A stretch of DNA of 64,000 nucleotides from Lytechinus variegatus. Its lineage: Eukaryota; Echinodermata; Echinoidea; Temnopleuroida; Toxopneustidae. The notes below the pieces were generated by a model that was not told the DNA's origin, ran no database searches, and saw nothing but the letters and a program-made list of their open reading frames with translations. Positions 25,400-36,899 of the stretch are shown piece by piece. Position 1 is the stretch's first letter. Each line of letters opens with the position of its first letter. A program made the position numbers and the translations under genes. Where the stretch lies: assembly GCF_018143015.1 (NCBI RefSeq), contig NC_054740.1, positions 69,775,356 to 69,839,355 of the forward strand, in the 5' to 3' direction.

Positions 25400-26230
25400 G
25401 CTTCATACAGTGTGGCTTATGCCCAGTCAGGGGCCAGAAAAATTTATGTTTTAACCCTAAAATGGCCAGGGGGGGGTTGAATTAACCCCCCGGCAACATT
25501 TTCTGCGATCATTCTGCCGCACGAAATTTTTTGACAGCACCACTCATACAGTTTATACTTCTGAGTCTCGCGCATCTTTTGAGACCAAATTTACGACCCC
25601 CGGGTATGCGGTTCCGAAATTATGCAACATTTTGTAAGTGCTTGTCAGACCAAAAATTGTTCCAAAACATGATTTTGTGTACAAAGTCAATGCAAATTGA
25701 GTTTTCTCATCTTATTCATAAAGATATGATTATTTTTACTTTAAACAGCTGAAATCAATTGAATTTAGCATAATTATGCTTCAAAAAGTTTGTTCAATAA
25801 TTCTGGTGAAAAAACAAAAGGTTGAAAAACATAAGATATTGATTTCCAAAACAATTTTTTTTCAATTGCGATTGTTAAGAATGCTACAAAGAATATTTTT
25901 ATTAAAAATTAGCATTCTAAGAGCTTTATTTAGTGAAATAAAGCAAAAAGTATGATTTATGCATAAATAAGCATAATTTATTCATATTAAAATCTTCATT
26001 TTGGAAAATTTTATCATACAGCCTTGTAGATTACATCGCACACTGCCAGCGTGCAAATTTTTGTGGCGCTCTCGCGATCGGCCGCCAAGATCTCAGGGGG
26101 AGGGGTCCCACCCTCCCGAACAGCCAAAAAAGCCCGGCCTAGTTAGGGTTAAGACAACTCGAGAATTTATAATGCAAGTACCTAAATAGTAATACAGGAT
26201 TAACTGGTAGAAATCAAGTTGCGTTTTATT
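25400..26230. other. Intergenic stretch, nothing recognised
   Basis: Contains short G- and C-runs (25465-25490, 26095-26115) like those of the small hAT-type MITEs, but no clear ends. No exon was recognised. Confidence 0.4.
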
Positions 26231-26231
26231 T

Positions 26232-26620
26232 TTTGTCTCGCCTACTGGAGGTGAAGGCGAGACTTGGGGATCCAAATGTCATCCGTCACAAACCTTATGA
26301 CATATATCTCCGCAACTGTAAGTCACTTTTCAACCAAACTTGGATGGTAGATGGACTAGGGGGACCTGTGTGTTATGCTGCAGTCTGAGGTCACATGGTA
26401 AAGTCAAAAGTCATTTTTAGGTCAACGTTAAAGTTTACATGCAAGACTCTTATGACACATACATGTAACTCTGCAACACTAAGTCACTTTTCGACCAAAC
26501 TTGGGTTGTAGGTGTTCTTAGGAGACCTGCATGTTATCGTGTTCGGAGGTCACGTGGTATGGTCAAAGTTCATTTTGAGGTCAAAATTTAAAGTTTTTGG
26601 GCAAGACTCTTGAGACAAGT
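26232..26620. mobile_element. Truncated relative of the gtctcacctgc element
   Basis: Starts gtctcgcctactggagg and has two units of about 175 bp with aagtcacttttcaaccaaac and gaggtcacatggta words. The layout matches 9072-10150, but the sequence is diverged and the right end is not recognisable. Confidence 0.5.
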
Positions 26621-26789
26621 GTTATTCCATCCAAGTCATTTCACAATGAAGTTTTGATACAATTCTGTTGCGTGCCTTCGCAAATTACAATATTTCTGGT
26701 TATTATTTTCATAATTGGGCGAGACACAAAATCGCTTATGCTTCGTTTTTCAGATGGAAACTCTTTCTGCAATGGGCACCTGTAAAACA

Positions 26790-27000
26790 ACAATGATAAT
26801 AAGAAAAATAATAACAATAATAATATTAGAAGATAGCATTTATAGTGCACCAAATCCACTTGGCAGATTACCCAAAGCACATTAAATAGGAGAGAAAAGG
26901 ATACATACAGATGCATTGAAAGTCAGGGGTAATTGACAATTGGTAGGAAGCATTTAATAGATGCGCCAAACATTGTAAAACCGTAACGTTTTTTCAAGAC
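26790..27000 (-). repeat. Probable SINE or LINE tail fragment
   Basis: An aataat run is followed by agcatttatagtgcaccaaa, a word type seen at the tails of short retroelements with att repeats. It is too short and too degraded to name a family. Confidence 0.3.
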
Positions 27001-27962
27001 AACCATGACTGATTACTACACATCGTTTGATGTGCATCAGCATGTCATAAGTGCTGGACTGGGACACACGGCTGAATCAGCTCGCTCATTTTGTGTAACC
27101 CCTGGCATGTCGCATAAATACATGTAGGTCAAATTTTCTGATAATCCATAAATCTTGATTAGTCCAACTACATTTATTTGACTGTTTACCCTGGCGAACA
27201 AAATAAATGGGAAACAGGATACTCATCCCATGCCTAATATTTGTATAAATCTCACTTTTGAAGAAAACAAATGAAAAAAAAACAGCATAAGTGAATATAA
27301 TAATGTGGCTGTGATGGTATACAGTAATTTTATTTAATATATACCATTTGTACAGTGAATTTATATCAAGCATTACTTGACGGCAATCATAAATGTTCAA
27401 TTAGCTTGTACAAGGTAATGAAAAAGTTCAGAGAAAATTACATAAACTTTTATATATCATTTTGCAACTGTAAAATGACACCCCCTCCCATTAAAATTTT
27501 GCCGGATAATAGCACACAAGCAATCTGTATTTTCTGGATAATAAATGAAAAGACTTGAAAGAAGCTTACCTTCACCAGGCCTCCACATAATATTCACAGT
27601 AATGCAAGGTGCTGTAATATGCCAAAAAATTTGAGGGGGGCAAAATATGGTGTATGGGGCAAAATTTGACCATTTCAAAACAAGTCTAATTATTTGACAG
27701 AGTATTCCAGGATAAAAATACACAACCTTTTCCCTTTCCCTTTTCTTTCCATGGCCACCATGCACCCCCCCCCCCCCATCTGCATGTCAGTGATAAGGTG
27801 TACTTTAAGTTTTGTATTGATTCCAAATAATATCAAATAAATTATCATACATACTGCATGTATTCCCATTGAGCAAATCATGTGGTCTCACTAATACATT
27901 GGTAACAAGAAAAAGAAACCAAGCTACATGTGAAAAGAACTACATGTATGATCGAGGATGAA

Positions 27963-27968
27963 TTTAAT
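27963..27968 (-). terminator. Possible MRPS14 poly(A) signal
   Basis: tttaat on the plus strand reads attaaa on the minus strand, 170 bases past the MRPS14 stop. No canonical aataaa is closer. This is a weak call based on position. Confidence 0.25.
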
Positions 27969-28137
27969 ATCTCCTTGTCCATAGATACATTTTTCCATTT
28001 CTCAGCAGAGAGACTTCGATTTTAAACCACCTCAACAATCTGCCTTGAATGCTTCATGTTGTCCATACAAATCAAGGAAATGATTATGATAAGGCTTCCA
28101 ATCCTGTCAATTCATAGTCCATCATCTAGTAATCTGT

Positions 28138-31100
28138 CTACCAAGTAGATCTCTGAGCGCCTGACATGTTCCCTATATCAGCAATGGATCTCCACACAAT
28201 ACGACTGAGTCTCCATTTCTTGAGGACAGATCTTGGTCTTGAAGTGATGGCACATCGGTCACGTATCCTAACGTGACAACTGTCTCGAGGGAAACTAGCT
28301 ATCTCTTGATCTGCAACTTCCTGCAAAGAGAGCATTGATAAAATGGTTATGATCAATTAAAAAAAGAACATAGTTGTATGATTGCAATATTAATCATGAT
28401 TTAAAGCACAACTGATTCTATCATGAACATAATTTGGGGAAGATACAATCTTTGATATTGCCTTTCCATTTCACTGTATGTAATCAACTTGTATTAATAA
28501 TAATACTGATGTCATATTTTACCCAGGGTAGCCACTTCAGTTCCCAAACTATTCTATCAGCAGGCCCTGCTTAACATGATTATGTTATTATCATGTATTC
28601 ATGTCAAGATTAACTGCATTATATTATCATACTCCAAGGATGTTATACTTACATGTATTCATTTGCCAAGGTTTATGTCCAGTCTAAGGTACATGATGCA
28701 AATATCAAGGAAAATACAAAAACTACAATATGAGTAAAAATATTGGAAAATTTTCATTTTAACTTCTACATGTATTTGTATTTTCCTTTTGAACATTTTT
28801 GAGCGATTTAATGTAGAATTGAAATGCATAATCTTTACGTGGAAATGAGTGTGATACTAGCACTCAATAATAATAAATCACACAAAAACAAAAAGTAATG
28901 GTAAAATAGACTTACCCGTATCTCATCAGGAAGAATGGTGTTCTTGCGAATACAGTTGATCCGTAGTCTGTCCCTATGATGTTCTTTAACAAGTCGTCTT
29001 CTTTTCACATCTCTAATCATCTTCCAATCAGCATAGTATGACCTGGTCAACATGGCACCCACAGCATTCAAAGGGTTACTGCACTGTAATTTCATTGAGA
29101 AAAGCATAAAAACTTAGCAAAAATGTCATCAAATCTGATATTCAAAATGGCAATTATTTCTGTATATTGGGTTCCTAAATACAAAATAGGTCTAATAGTT
29201 AGATTTTGATGAACCAGTAATCATTACATCAAAACATTTGTAAAGGTAAACGTAACGTAAACATAGCTCAGGCTTACTATTGCTGTAGGTTCGGCCAGAA
29301 TTATTGTATATTAATCGTGTACATGTAAGTTGACCTTAAGTAGATCAAAGAAAATAGCACAAAGAAACTGACAATTATCACAAAATTTGCTACCTTTTCC
29401 TACTTTTCTGTTTAGTTTATTTCTTCTTTCTACTTATTTTCAAATTTCTCTTTCCCTTTCTTCTTCCATTTCTTATTTCCTTTTATTTTTCTTTTTGCTT
29501 TTCATTTGTTTCTTTCTGTTTGTGTCTTTGTTGAACTTTCTTTCTTTTTTCCTTTCTCTTTCCTTCTTTCTTTTTCTAATTTTGTTTCTTTGCTTTTCTT
29601 CTGATGAATTATTAAGTTGCTTGGACTCTTAGAATGCAATGCAACTTGATCGTCCATTTAGAACAAGACATCGTTTAGAATAGCAAAATAAAAATTATAA
29701 TTGTAATAATAACTAGAGATGCTCGGCAGGTCACGCAGCCGAGCACATGCATCCCCCGAACCTACCGCGTCATCCGTCATTGCGATATATAGAGCTCACA
29801 CAGATATTTGACAAATAAATACAATTGTCATGGCGAAAATGACCCTGCCCACATATTGCCTGTGGGTACCAAATTTGATGACAATAATATGACGTAGCAG
29901 CATGACTCTGCAGAACCTAAAATATTGTCCAGCATCACCTGTTGGGGAATAAAATTATAGAGTAATCTGCATATATTTTATAAATGGGCAGGTCCAAGCT
30001 ATTGTCCCCTCTGAAGCCAAAATTAAATCTTTGCCCAAATCTAACATTTTGTAGGTCATTTTAAAGCTTACACTCTGAAGTTTTTCATCCTATATTTTTT
30101 TCTTCTGAAAACATATACTTAATGAAGGTCACAAATTTCAGAAATCATTAATTAGCGTGATGTACGGGGACATAACATTTTTTAATCTGCAGATAATGCA
30201 AATCATATATTATACAAATATACCAGGCTTTGAGTAAGTATAGCGGGAATTATTTTCAGAGGTTGGACTGGAATTACTATTTTAGTAATTTGGCCAGTAC
30301 AACCGAGGATAAATAATTCCCTATATACTTTCGAAATAAAGGCCTGGTATATTTGTTTTATATCCTACATTTAATAAGGCATATAGAACAGTAGTCTACC
30401 TACTCTTGTACAAGAAGATCATCTTTTCTTAGCACGCTGCGCAGACTGATCTACTTTTCCTGAAACCACGTGCTCAGCGGAATGCAGATTTGTGCCTGCG
30501 CCGTCCCTTCACGGGACTTGCCTGGTAGATTCAACTCGTTGACCGGTGCGCCCGAGAGATTGCATGATCTGTGTCAATGATCTGTGACGTCAATGATGGA
30601 ATAGTCGACTATTCCATCATTGACGGCACGGAATAGCACATTTTCTTCGGTGGGCGTTTTATTTTTGGACATCATCGCAAAATAGTGGGAATATTCTTGG
30701 TCACATGATGCCATTTTCTCATGCCATGATCTGCTTAATCATATATATTTGAATTCCCAATTTCTATTGCAAGTTTATTTAAAGATGCCCCTTTCATTAC
30801 TGTTCAACACCGAGGTGTTAATTTTTTACTATGTTATATTTCTCCAATTTTGCAGTGGTATTTTTTTCTAATACATCTCAAGACTATCTAATTAATTATT
30901 TTGGCACCCTTTTCAGTATTCCCTTTTGTAACGTGCAATATTTTGTGAAAGAGTATTTATATATTTTTTTTTATGTCTTGGGAGCGGCATGTGTGGGGGC
31001 TCATGCCTTCGGGCAACAGTGATGTATTTCGCTTTTGTGCCCCCTGACCCACATGCCGTTCCCGCATTTCTTTGCATGTTAATGTACTGTAAATTTCATT

Positions 31101-34100
31101 CTAATGTAATGTGTATGTACTTTTTATATTGGTCAAATAAATAATAATTTAAACCAATTAGCATACAGGATTTAATTCATGTAGGATATAATTGAAAATA
31201 TTTCTGTTGGGACTTGTAGTGCTAAGTTCACGCAAACATTTGAGAAAAAAAAATGATTTTGAAAATTGATTAAGTTAATTATCTGGTATCCAACAGGCAG
31301 CGTCCCGTACGTCACAATTTAGCATATTTTTTTATTCTAATTAAGGAAAAGTTGAACAGTTTTCTTCACTCTTTGGAGAGTTCTATTTATATTACTATAT
31401 ATCCAAAAATTCAAGCAAATTTACTGAATTAATTTCATGTTTAATTATATCAGCTAATTAAGCTTTGTGACATACGGGACAAATGTGTGACGTACGGGAC
31501 ACACTATACTTTATACATAGGATTTCTATGTAATTTTAATTAGGTTTATTTTTCAATTAGGAGCAAAGATAAAGTAAATTGAGATAAATGATTTTATATC
31601 AGTGGTTGAATATTGATAAAAGGCTGATAATAAAGTCATGATTTGTAATAAATAACAAGGGTACATATATTAGCATATATGTTAACATGTGTTATTAATT
31701 AAATATTTCATAATTATTAGGTCATAAAGTTTTTTTTATGTTTTGTTTAATCATATACTATAATAGAAATATATATCAATCATGATAATCTATGTAAAAC
31801 TTAGTTAATTATAAATTTTGATAAAATTTCACTTTCCCCATTCGTTTAAAACATGAAATTATTTGCAAGACATCTTTTATAATATTTAAAAGGTCGTAAA
31901 ATGTTTGCTATGTTTTGTTTCAGTGTATGGTATTAAAGAAATTTATATCAATCATGATAATCCATGTAAAACTTAACTTACTTTGGTTTACATCAAGTTT
32001 CATCATAAATTTTGATGAAATTTCATTTTCCCCATTCGTTTTATACATGGACAAATGTCCCGTACATCACATGTCCCGCACGTCACAGCATGGATGTTTA
32101 TATTTTGAGCTATTACATAACAATGAGTTCTATGATTTCATTCATGGCTAATGAAACTTTATAAGATACAAGATGAAAACATGATGAGAGATTTCCAGCT
32201 TATTCCAATTCAAAGAGTTTTAATGACAAACTTTTTTTCAAAAAAATCAGCTTTTGTCTGGTCCCGTACGTCACAGCGCATATTAATTAAAACATTACAT
32301 CGTTAATGGAATTTTAGATCACCAATTTTTCTACTGAATAAAGAGGGCACAACTGGCCGTCCAAAATCCATAAAAGATTCTCTGTTGTGCATTTATTTTT
32401 TATGTTACACAACTTTAAAGTCTCTAAATATCCCGTACGTCACAAGTCAAATAGCTTAGACCTGCCCAAACCTAACCCTAAGACCCCCCACCAAAAATGA
32501 TAGGCATCTTCGCTTCACATTCTAATGTTGCTTCTGTGTGCTAACTGTTATGACAAACAGGAAAAAAAGCAGAAGTTACAATGTCTCTGCCCACGCCAAA
32601 ATCGATAGGCAGCTTCGCTATACCACACTGAACCTTCATGCCACATTTGAAGATGATCGGACAAGAAATGCAGCTGGTAGAGCGCTTACAAGGACATCTC
32701 TGCTATTTCCACATAAACTCTTGTTACCATGGCAACGATGTCTCCGCCCAAACCAAAATCAATAGGCGGTTTTGCTCTACCATTTTACCATAATGGACCT
32801 TCATGCCACATTTGAAGATGATCGGAGAAGAAATGCAGCTGGTAGAACACTCACAAGGACATCTCTGCTATTTTCACAAAAACTTGTTACCATGGCAACG
32901 ATGTCTCTGCACACGCCAAAATCGATAGGCGGCTTCGCTATACCGCCGATGCAGAAATGCAGCTGAAATAGCGCTAACATGGAAATCTCTGCGGCGGACA
33001 CAGATGCGGCGCGACGAGGCCAAATCCATAGTTTCCTCCGCTCTGTTCGGGGGATACAATTAATCAAATATAATGATACCAGATATTTGACTAATTTCCG
33101 ACATTTCTACGCTATTGATTTTATTTTTAGACAAGAATTCATCAAAAAAATGAGAAAAATATCATGAAAAGACGGAAGAGACTTGCCCGATGTTTACGCT
33201 GCCATCTTGTTTCTATTGTTCTTCACCCATGATACAGACACTCGCGTAACTTTGGGGAAGAACAATAGGAAACAAGATGGCGGTGTAAACATCGGGCAAG
33301 TCTCTTCCGTCTTTACATGATATTTTTCTCATTTTTTTTATGAATTCTTGTCTAAAAATAAAATCCACAGCGTAGAAATGTCGGAAATGAAGTTGTTATC
33401 ACATGATTTAGGGCTAGATCTTTTACAAAGTAGAAATCTCGGGGGCAAAAGTTTCAGGTTTTATGGTGGTACACACAAATGTATAGAAAGGAAGACCTGG
33501 GGTGGTATTCTGTAACTCTGTCATAACTTTTGTCATAAATTTTGTCATTTCTCTCCGAGATGTGACACCGCTATGATTGTCACAAATCGGTATTCTGAAC
33601 ATTGTCTTTTCCCTGTCATATCTCTCAAAGTTCCCGCCCATCTTTTCGGAAGCAATCCAATCAAAATCATCGTTAGTTCCCAGTGGGAGCCCTTCTAGCC
33701 AATAGGAATGCCCCGTGACAGGTAGGGGGTATTCCCAATTCTGTTGGTGGCATCGCGCAACTACGCGAATATTGATGCGCTTAATTACAAAGAGAGACAG
33801 GGAGCTGTGAAGGATTTTAGAGGAGAAGTAGAAAAATAAGGAAAACAGAGAAAAAAAAGAGAAATTGATATGTAGGGCCTAACTAATTGTAGCATGAAAA
33901 AATAATTTTAAAAATTGTCGTGGATGATGAGTGAAACTAATACCACAATCTAATCTAAATGATATCGTTATATGCTTGACATTCAGTCGGCAGGGTATCG
34001 GGATATTTGGTACTAAAAGATATGACAAAATTTATGACTGCTACCCCCTGTCATAACTTTTGTCATATCTTTTGCTTGTATAAAAAGATTACGCGCATTA

Positions 34101-36739
34101 AAGCCGCGTATTTTTGGTGCGCGCCAAAGAGATAAGACAAAATTTATGACAATTTTTGTGACAAAAGTTATGACATCCACCAGAATACCGATTTTGTCAT
34201 ATCTCTGAGATAAGATAAAATATGGAGATAAGACAATGTTCAGAATACCGCCCCTGGCTTCGTATTAGAGTAACCTTACATTAGTAAATCTCTAGAAGCC
34301 TCCTGCCTAGTCTTGAGGACGCAATGATGATTTTTTTAGAGATGTCATATACTTCTTCATCATTGACGTCTTGACACTCTCTCCATAGTGTCTTCAGCGA
34401 AGGACCAAAACAAACATGGATTCCCCAAAAAAATCCATCTTTTTAAACCGAACTCACTAGAATTTTGTTAATTTTGTTAATTCTTACACCTTCCTACGCC
34501 TAATGCGTAGGAAGGTTTTAAATATTACTTTTAAAAATGTAAAAAAATGAAGATTTCTTACCTAACTGATGCCGCGTAGACCCCTCGTTCCACATGTAAA
34601 CAACGGAAATACAATAGCGTCAACCCTTGAACCGCTTATGTATGATGTACTTCCGGAAAGCAATGCCGTATTAACGAACAATATAGAGATAAAAAATCTT
34701 ATTTAACAAATATTAAAATTTATTTTGTGATCATAAATAATTTATATCATATATATAAATTATTTATGATCACAAAATAAATTTTAATATTTGTTAAATA
34801 AGATTTTTATATAAATTATTTATTTATTATTTAACAAATATTAAAATTTATTTTGTGATCATAAATAATTTATATATATGATATAAATTATTTATGATCA
34901 CAAAATAAATTTTAATATTTGTTAAATAAGATTTTTTATCTCTAAATTGTTCGTTAAGACGGCATTGCTTTCCGGAAGTACGTCATACATAAGCGGTTCA
35001 AGGGTCGACGCTATTGTATTTCCGTTGTTTACATGTGGAACGAGGGGTCTACGCGGCATCAGTTAGGTAAGAAATCTTCATTTTTTTACATTTTTTAAAG
35101 TAATATTTAAAACCTTCCTACGCATTAGGCGTAGGAAGGTGTAAGAATTAATAAAATTAACAAAATTCTAGTGAGTTCGGTTTAAAAAGATGGATTTTGG
35201 GGGGGAATCCATCTTTGTTTTGGTCCTTCGCTGAAGACACTATGGAGAGAGTGTCAAGACGTCAATGATGAAGAAGTATATGACATCTCTAAAAAAATCA
35301 TCAGTGAGTCCTCAAGACTACTCCTGCCTGGCTAGTCGGCACTTGACAGGTGAATGAACTTTCTTAGATTTCTTGTGTGGAGAAATCTTTGAAAACCGAG
35401 ACAGTCCCTGTAAACTGGGACGATCCCAATTATCTGACCAGCACCTCTATTCCCATACATCATAACCTTGTTCATAGAATGAGTGCTCTATTCCTAACAT
35501 TAAGAGTAAGCCTACCGACTGTCCACTCACACATTGTACGAGGTTAGTATGTACTAACCTCGTACAATAGACCGTGTTTGACCCTGGATTTCGAAGTAGT
35601 CGGCAAACATCGCTTCATTGCTGAAGTAATATTTGCCGAAGCTCCTTCTCGCTACGCACCGGGGCTCTTGCCGGTAAGTAGCAATAATTTGTTGAATATG
35701 AAAATAATAATAAAATAATAATCCGATAAAAAAAGCACATTTTGCTTACCTCGGCCTCGAAAGTGACTTCGCTTGTCTCTTCCACGGAAATACAAGGAAG
35801 CCCGTTGGTGGCGCTAATAATTTCACAACCTTGATTCAGCTCCTCGGTAATTTTATAACTGTATCTAAATTCTTTGAATGCACAATCCTCATGATTAATT
35901 TACTAATTATGGGCACCAATTAATGAAATGCCTTCAAAAAACATAATGATTATTATTGGTGATGATAACACTCATTTGCATTAATTTAAAAAGATGACTG
36001 ATAAAAAAAAATGAAAATAATATACGTGCCTGGAAAGAAACCAGCAGTACAAGCTTTGACGAACGTCAATAATACGTATACGGTATACCAAAGTCTATAC
36101 AATGAAAAGATTGGACACTTCACGGACTTTGCGTAATGCCTTGCGTCGATATGCGTGTAAAATAGTGTAGGTGCCTATTCTTTCCCTTGTCGTGTCTTTG
36201 ATATGAATATAAATCGCGCGCCCTCTTCAGGAGAAAATTGATATCAACGCTGACTGATTTCTACCTCCGTAAAATCTTCACTAAAGATCAAGAAAATATA
36301 CATATTTTTAGAAAGAAACTTCAAGGAGAAGTCACGGAAGGATCTAAATGATTCGGTAAGTGTCATAGCAGGATGTGGAATATTTATTTATACATAATAT
36401 TTTATGTGGGCAAAAGCCCACTGTATTTTGGAAGTGTAGTTGTGTGTCGCGTGCGTATGACTGATAATCCTTCGCTCGCGAGACGATATGAACCCATGGG
36501 TGCCGACTGTCATGACTGTGACTGTGTATGGCCAACACAAAATCGAATGACGTGGGACCGAACTACTTCACTAGGCTAAGAAGTAACGTTTTAAACTAAG
36601 TTTTAATTATTGCATTTATTTCCTTAAAAATTAACTAAAACTATTGATTCGTACTTACCGAGTGTGAATTAGATAAAATATGAAATCTACATAGTGTACC
36701 CCGCAATGAATTTGAGCAGATTCTCAGGACACTTTCCAT
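28138..36739 (-). CDS. MRPS14: Small mitoribosomal subunit protein uS14m
   Basis: Three coding exons on the minus strand: 36739-36659 (27 codons), 29083-28916 (56 codons) and 28320-28138 (60 codons plus stop). All join in phase 0 with GT-AG sites. The 143-aa product matches vertebrate MRPS14: [15 protein letters not shown] (about 43-57), [15 protein letters not shown] (about 68-82), then [18 protein letters not shown] and [11 protein letters not shown], ending GAQRSTW. These are the rRNA-binding blocks of S14; the zinc cysteines of some bacterial S14 are absent, as usual for the mitochondrial form. Exon 1 encodes [20 protein letters not shown], rich in Arg and Ser with one acidic residue, as expected of a matrix-targeting presequence. 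An upstream in-frame ATG at 36793 would add 18 residues including acidic ones. The start at 36739 has the better context (aaaatgg). Intron 1 is 7.6 kb and full of palindromes. Confidence 0.93.
29395..29640 (+). repeat. Pyrimidine-rich tract in MRPS14 intron 1
   Basis: About 240 bases are mostly ttct and tttc on the plus strand, ending in a ttcttctgatg. The Leu/Phe/Ser-rich open frame through it is a composition effect. Confidence 0.65.
30213..30357. mobile_element. MITE with acaaatataccaggc ends
   Basis: Left end acaaatataccaggcttt and right end aaggcctggtatatttgt are inverted. The inner parts (gcgggaattattttc against ataattccctatatac) also pair, giving a foldback element of about 145 bp. 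Non-coding. Confidence 0.6.
30588..30625. repeat. Perfect 38-bp palindrome
   Basis: Two 19-base arms without a spacer, centred on gtcgac. Each arm contains gtcaatgatggaatag. It overlaps a tgacgtca-like CRE word at its left edge. Confidence 0.9.
31200..32460. repeat. AT-rich segment with repeated cccgtacgtcac motif
   Basis: The 12-mer cccgtacgtcac or a one-base variant occurs at 31304, 32059, 32075, 32263 and 32432. It occurs inverted (gtgacgtacggg) at 31467 and 31487. About 190-bp units with atttatatcaatcatgataat and ttccccattcgttt are repeated between 31730 and 32050. No open frame. Lies in MRPS14 intron 1; family not recognised. Confidence 0.7.
32575..32990 (+). repeat. Tandem repeat of about 158 bp, 2.5 units
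   Basis: Units begin with atgtctctgcccacgcc and caaaatcgataggc, and contain catttgaagatgatcgga and gaaatgcagctggtag. Starts near 32579, 32739 and 32899. Short frames through it repeat the same peptide, but there is no start, stop or splice pattern that suggests a gene. Confidence 0.75.
33095..33388. repeat. Inverted repeat, arms about 130 bp
   Basis: The left arm (about 33095-33228) and right arm (about 33259-33388) are reverse complements with few mismatches and a loop of about 30 bases. The right arm contains aagatggcgg (33274-33283), a YY1-type word common at housekeeping starts. The right-arm sequence also continues into the dispersed element shared with 10865-11185. Confidence 0.85.
33500..34253. 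mobile_element. Harbinger-like MITE, 754 bp, CTG duplication
   Basis: Inverted ends gggtggtattctg and cagaataccgccc, with CTG on both sides (33497-33499, 34254-34256). The interior has recurring tgacaaaatttatgac words in both directions. The host repeat exists uninterrupted at 10865-11185, where the site reads acctggctt, so both ends are fixed by an empty site. A 3-bp duplication and G-rich ends suit PIF/Harbinger; a 5-bp reading (cctgg) is also possible. Confidence 0.8.
34308..35320. repeat. 1-kb near-perfect palindrome with nested palindromes
   Basis: tagtcttgaggac at the left pairs with gtcctcaagacta at the right, and the pairing continues to a centre near 34814, giving arms of about 500 bp. 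In stretches I compared, mismatches were a few per cent. The central 240 bp are two smaller AT-rich palindromes (about 34695-34812 and 34830-34935) around tgtgatcataaataattta words. Each arm also holds an outward-facing cassette: ccggaagt, an ATG-led frame of 11 codons (35033-35066 on +, 34595-34562 on -) and a gtaag donor. A second small hairpin, ccttcctacgc/gcgtaggaagg, lies in each arm. It sits in MRPS14 intron 1. Confidence 0.9.
35533..35568. repeat. 36-bp palindrome
   Basis: attgtacgaggttagta and tactaacctcgtacaat pair across a two-base centre. A splice-branch-like tactaac word lies in it. Located 200 bp beyond the 1-kb palindrome. Confidence 0.85.
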
Positions 36740-36793
36740 TTTCGTAATCACCACTTCTGGAAGTTCGTCGTAAGTGGCGCTAATGATGTTCAT

Positions 36794-36890
36794 GCAGAGT
36801 TATCAATAGACAGAGTGGCGACACGCGCACTGAAAACATGATACGCGCGGTCAAAGGTCAGCCATGGGAGGCTGATTAGTTCCCTCTGCG
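36794..36890 (-). promoter_or_regulatory. MRPS14 upstream region, sequence shared with 43.2 kb
   Basis: Directly upstream of the longer MRPS14 start. On the minus strand it reads agagggaactaat ... cgccactctgtctattgata. The same two blocks in the same order are on the plus strand at 43232-43316 with a diverged middle (about 85 against 94 bp). No TATA box is evident. The promoter role is assumed from position only. Confidence 0.4.
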
Positions 36891-36899
36891 CACATGCAA

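Noticed and set aside
34308-35320. The 1-kb palindrome as an assembly artefact
   Set aside because: The arms differ at scattered bases and the inner palindromes are not exact copies, which a simple inverted join would not give. It is kept as real but should be confirmed by spanning reads.
35754-35862. Open segment [19 protein letters not shown]... before a gtaagc, minus strand, in MRPS14 intron 1
   Set aside because: It has a plausible donor and a weak similarity (attagcgccac) to the start of MRPS14 exon 1, but inserting it would disturb a protein that already matches its family without it. It could be a decoy of an alternative first exon; not supported enough.
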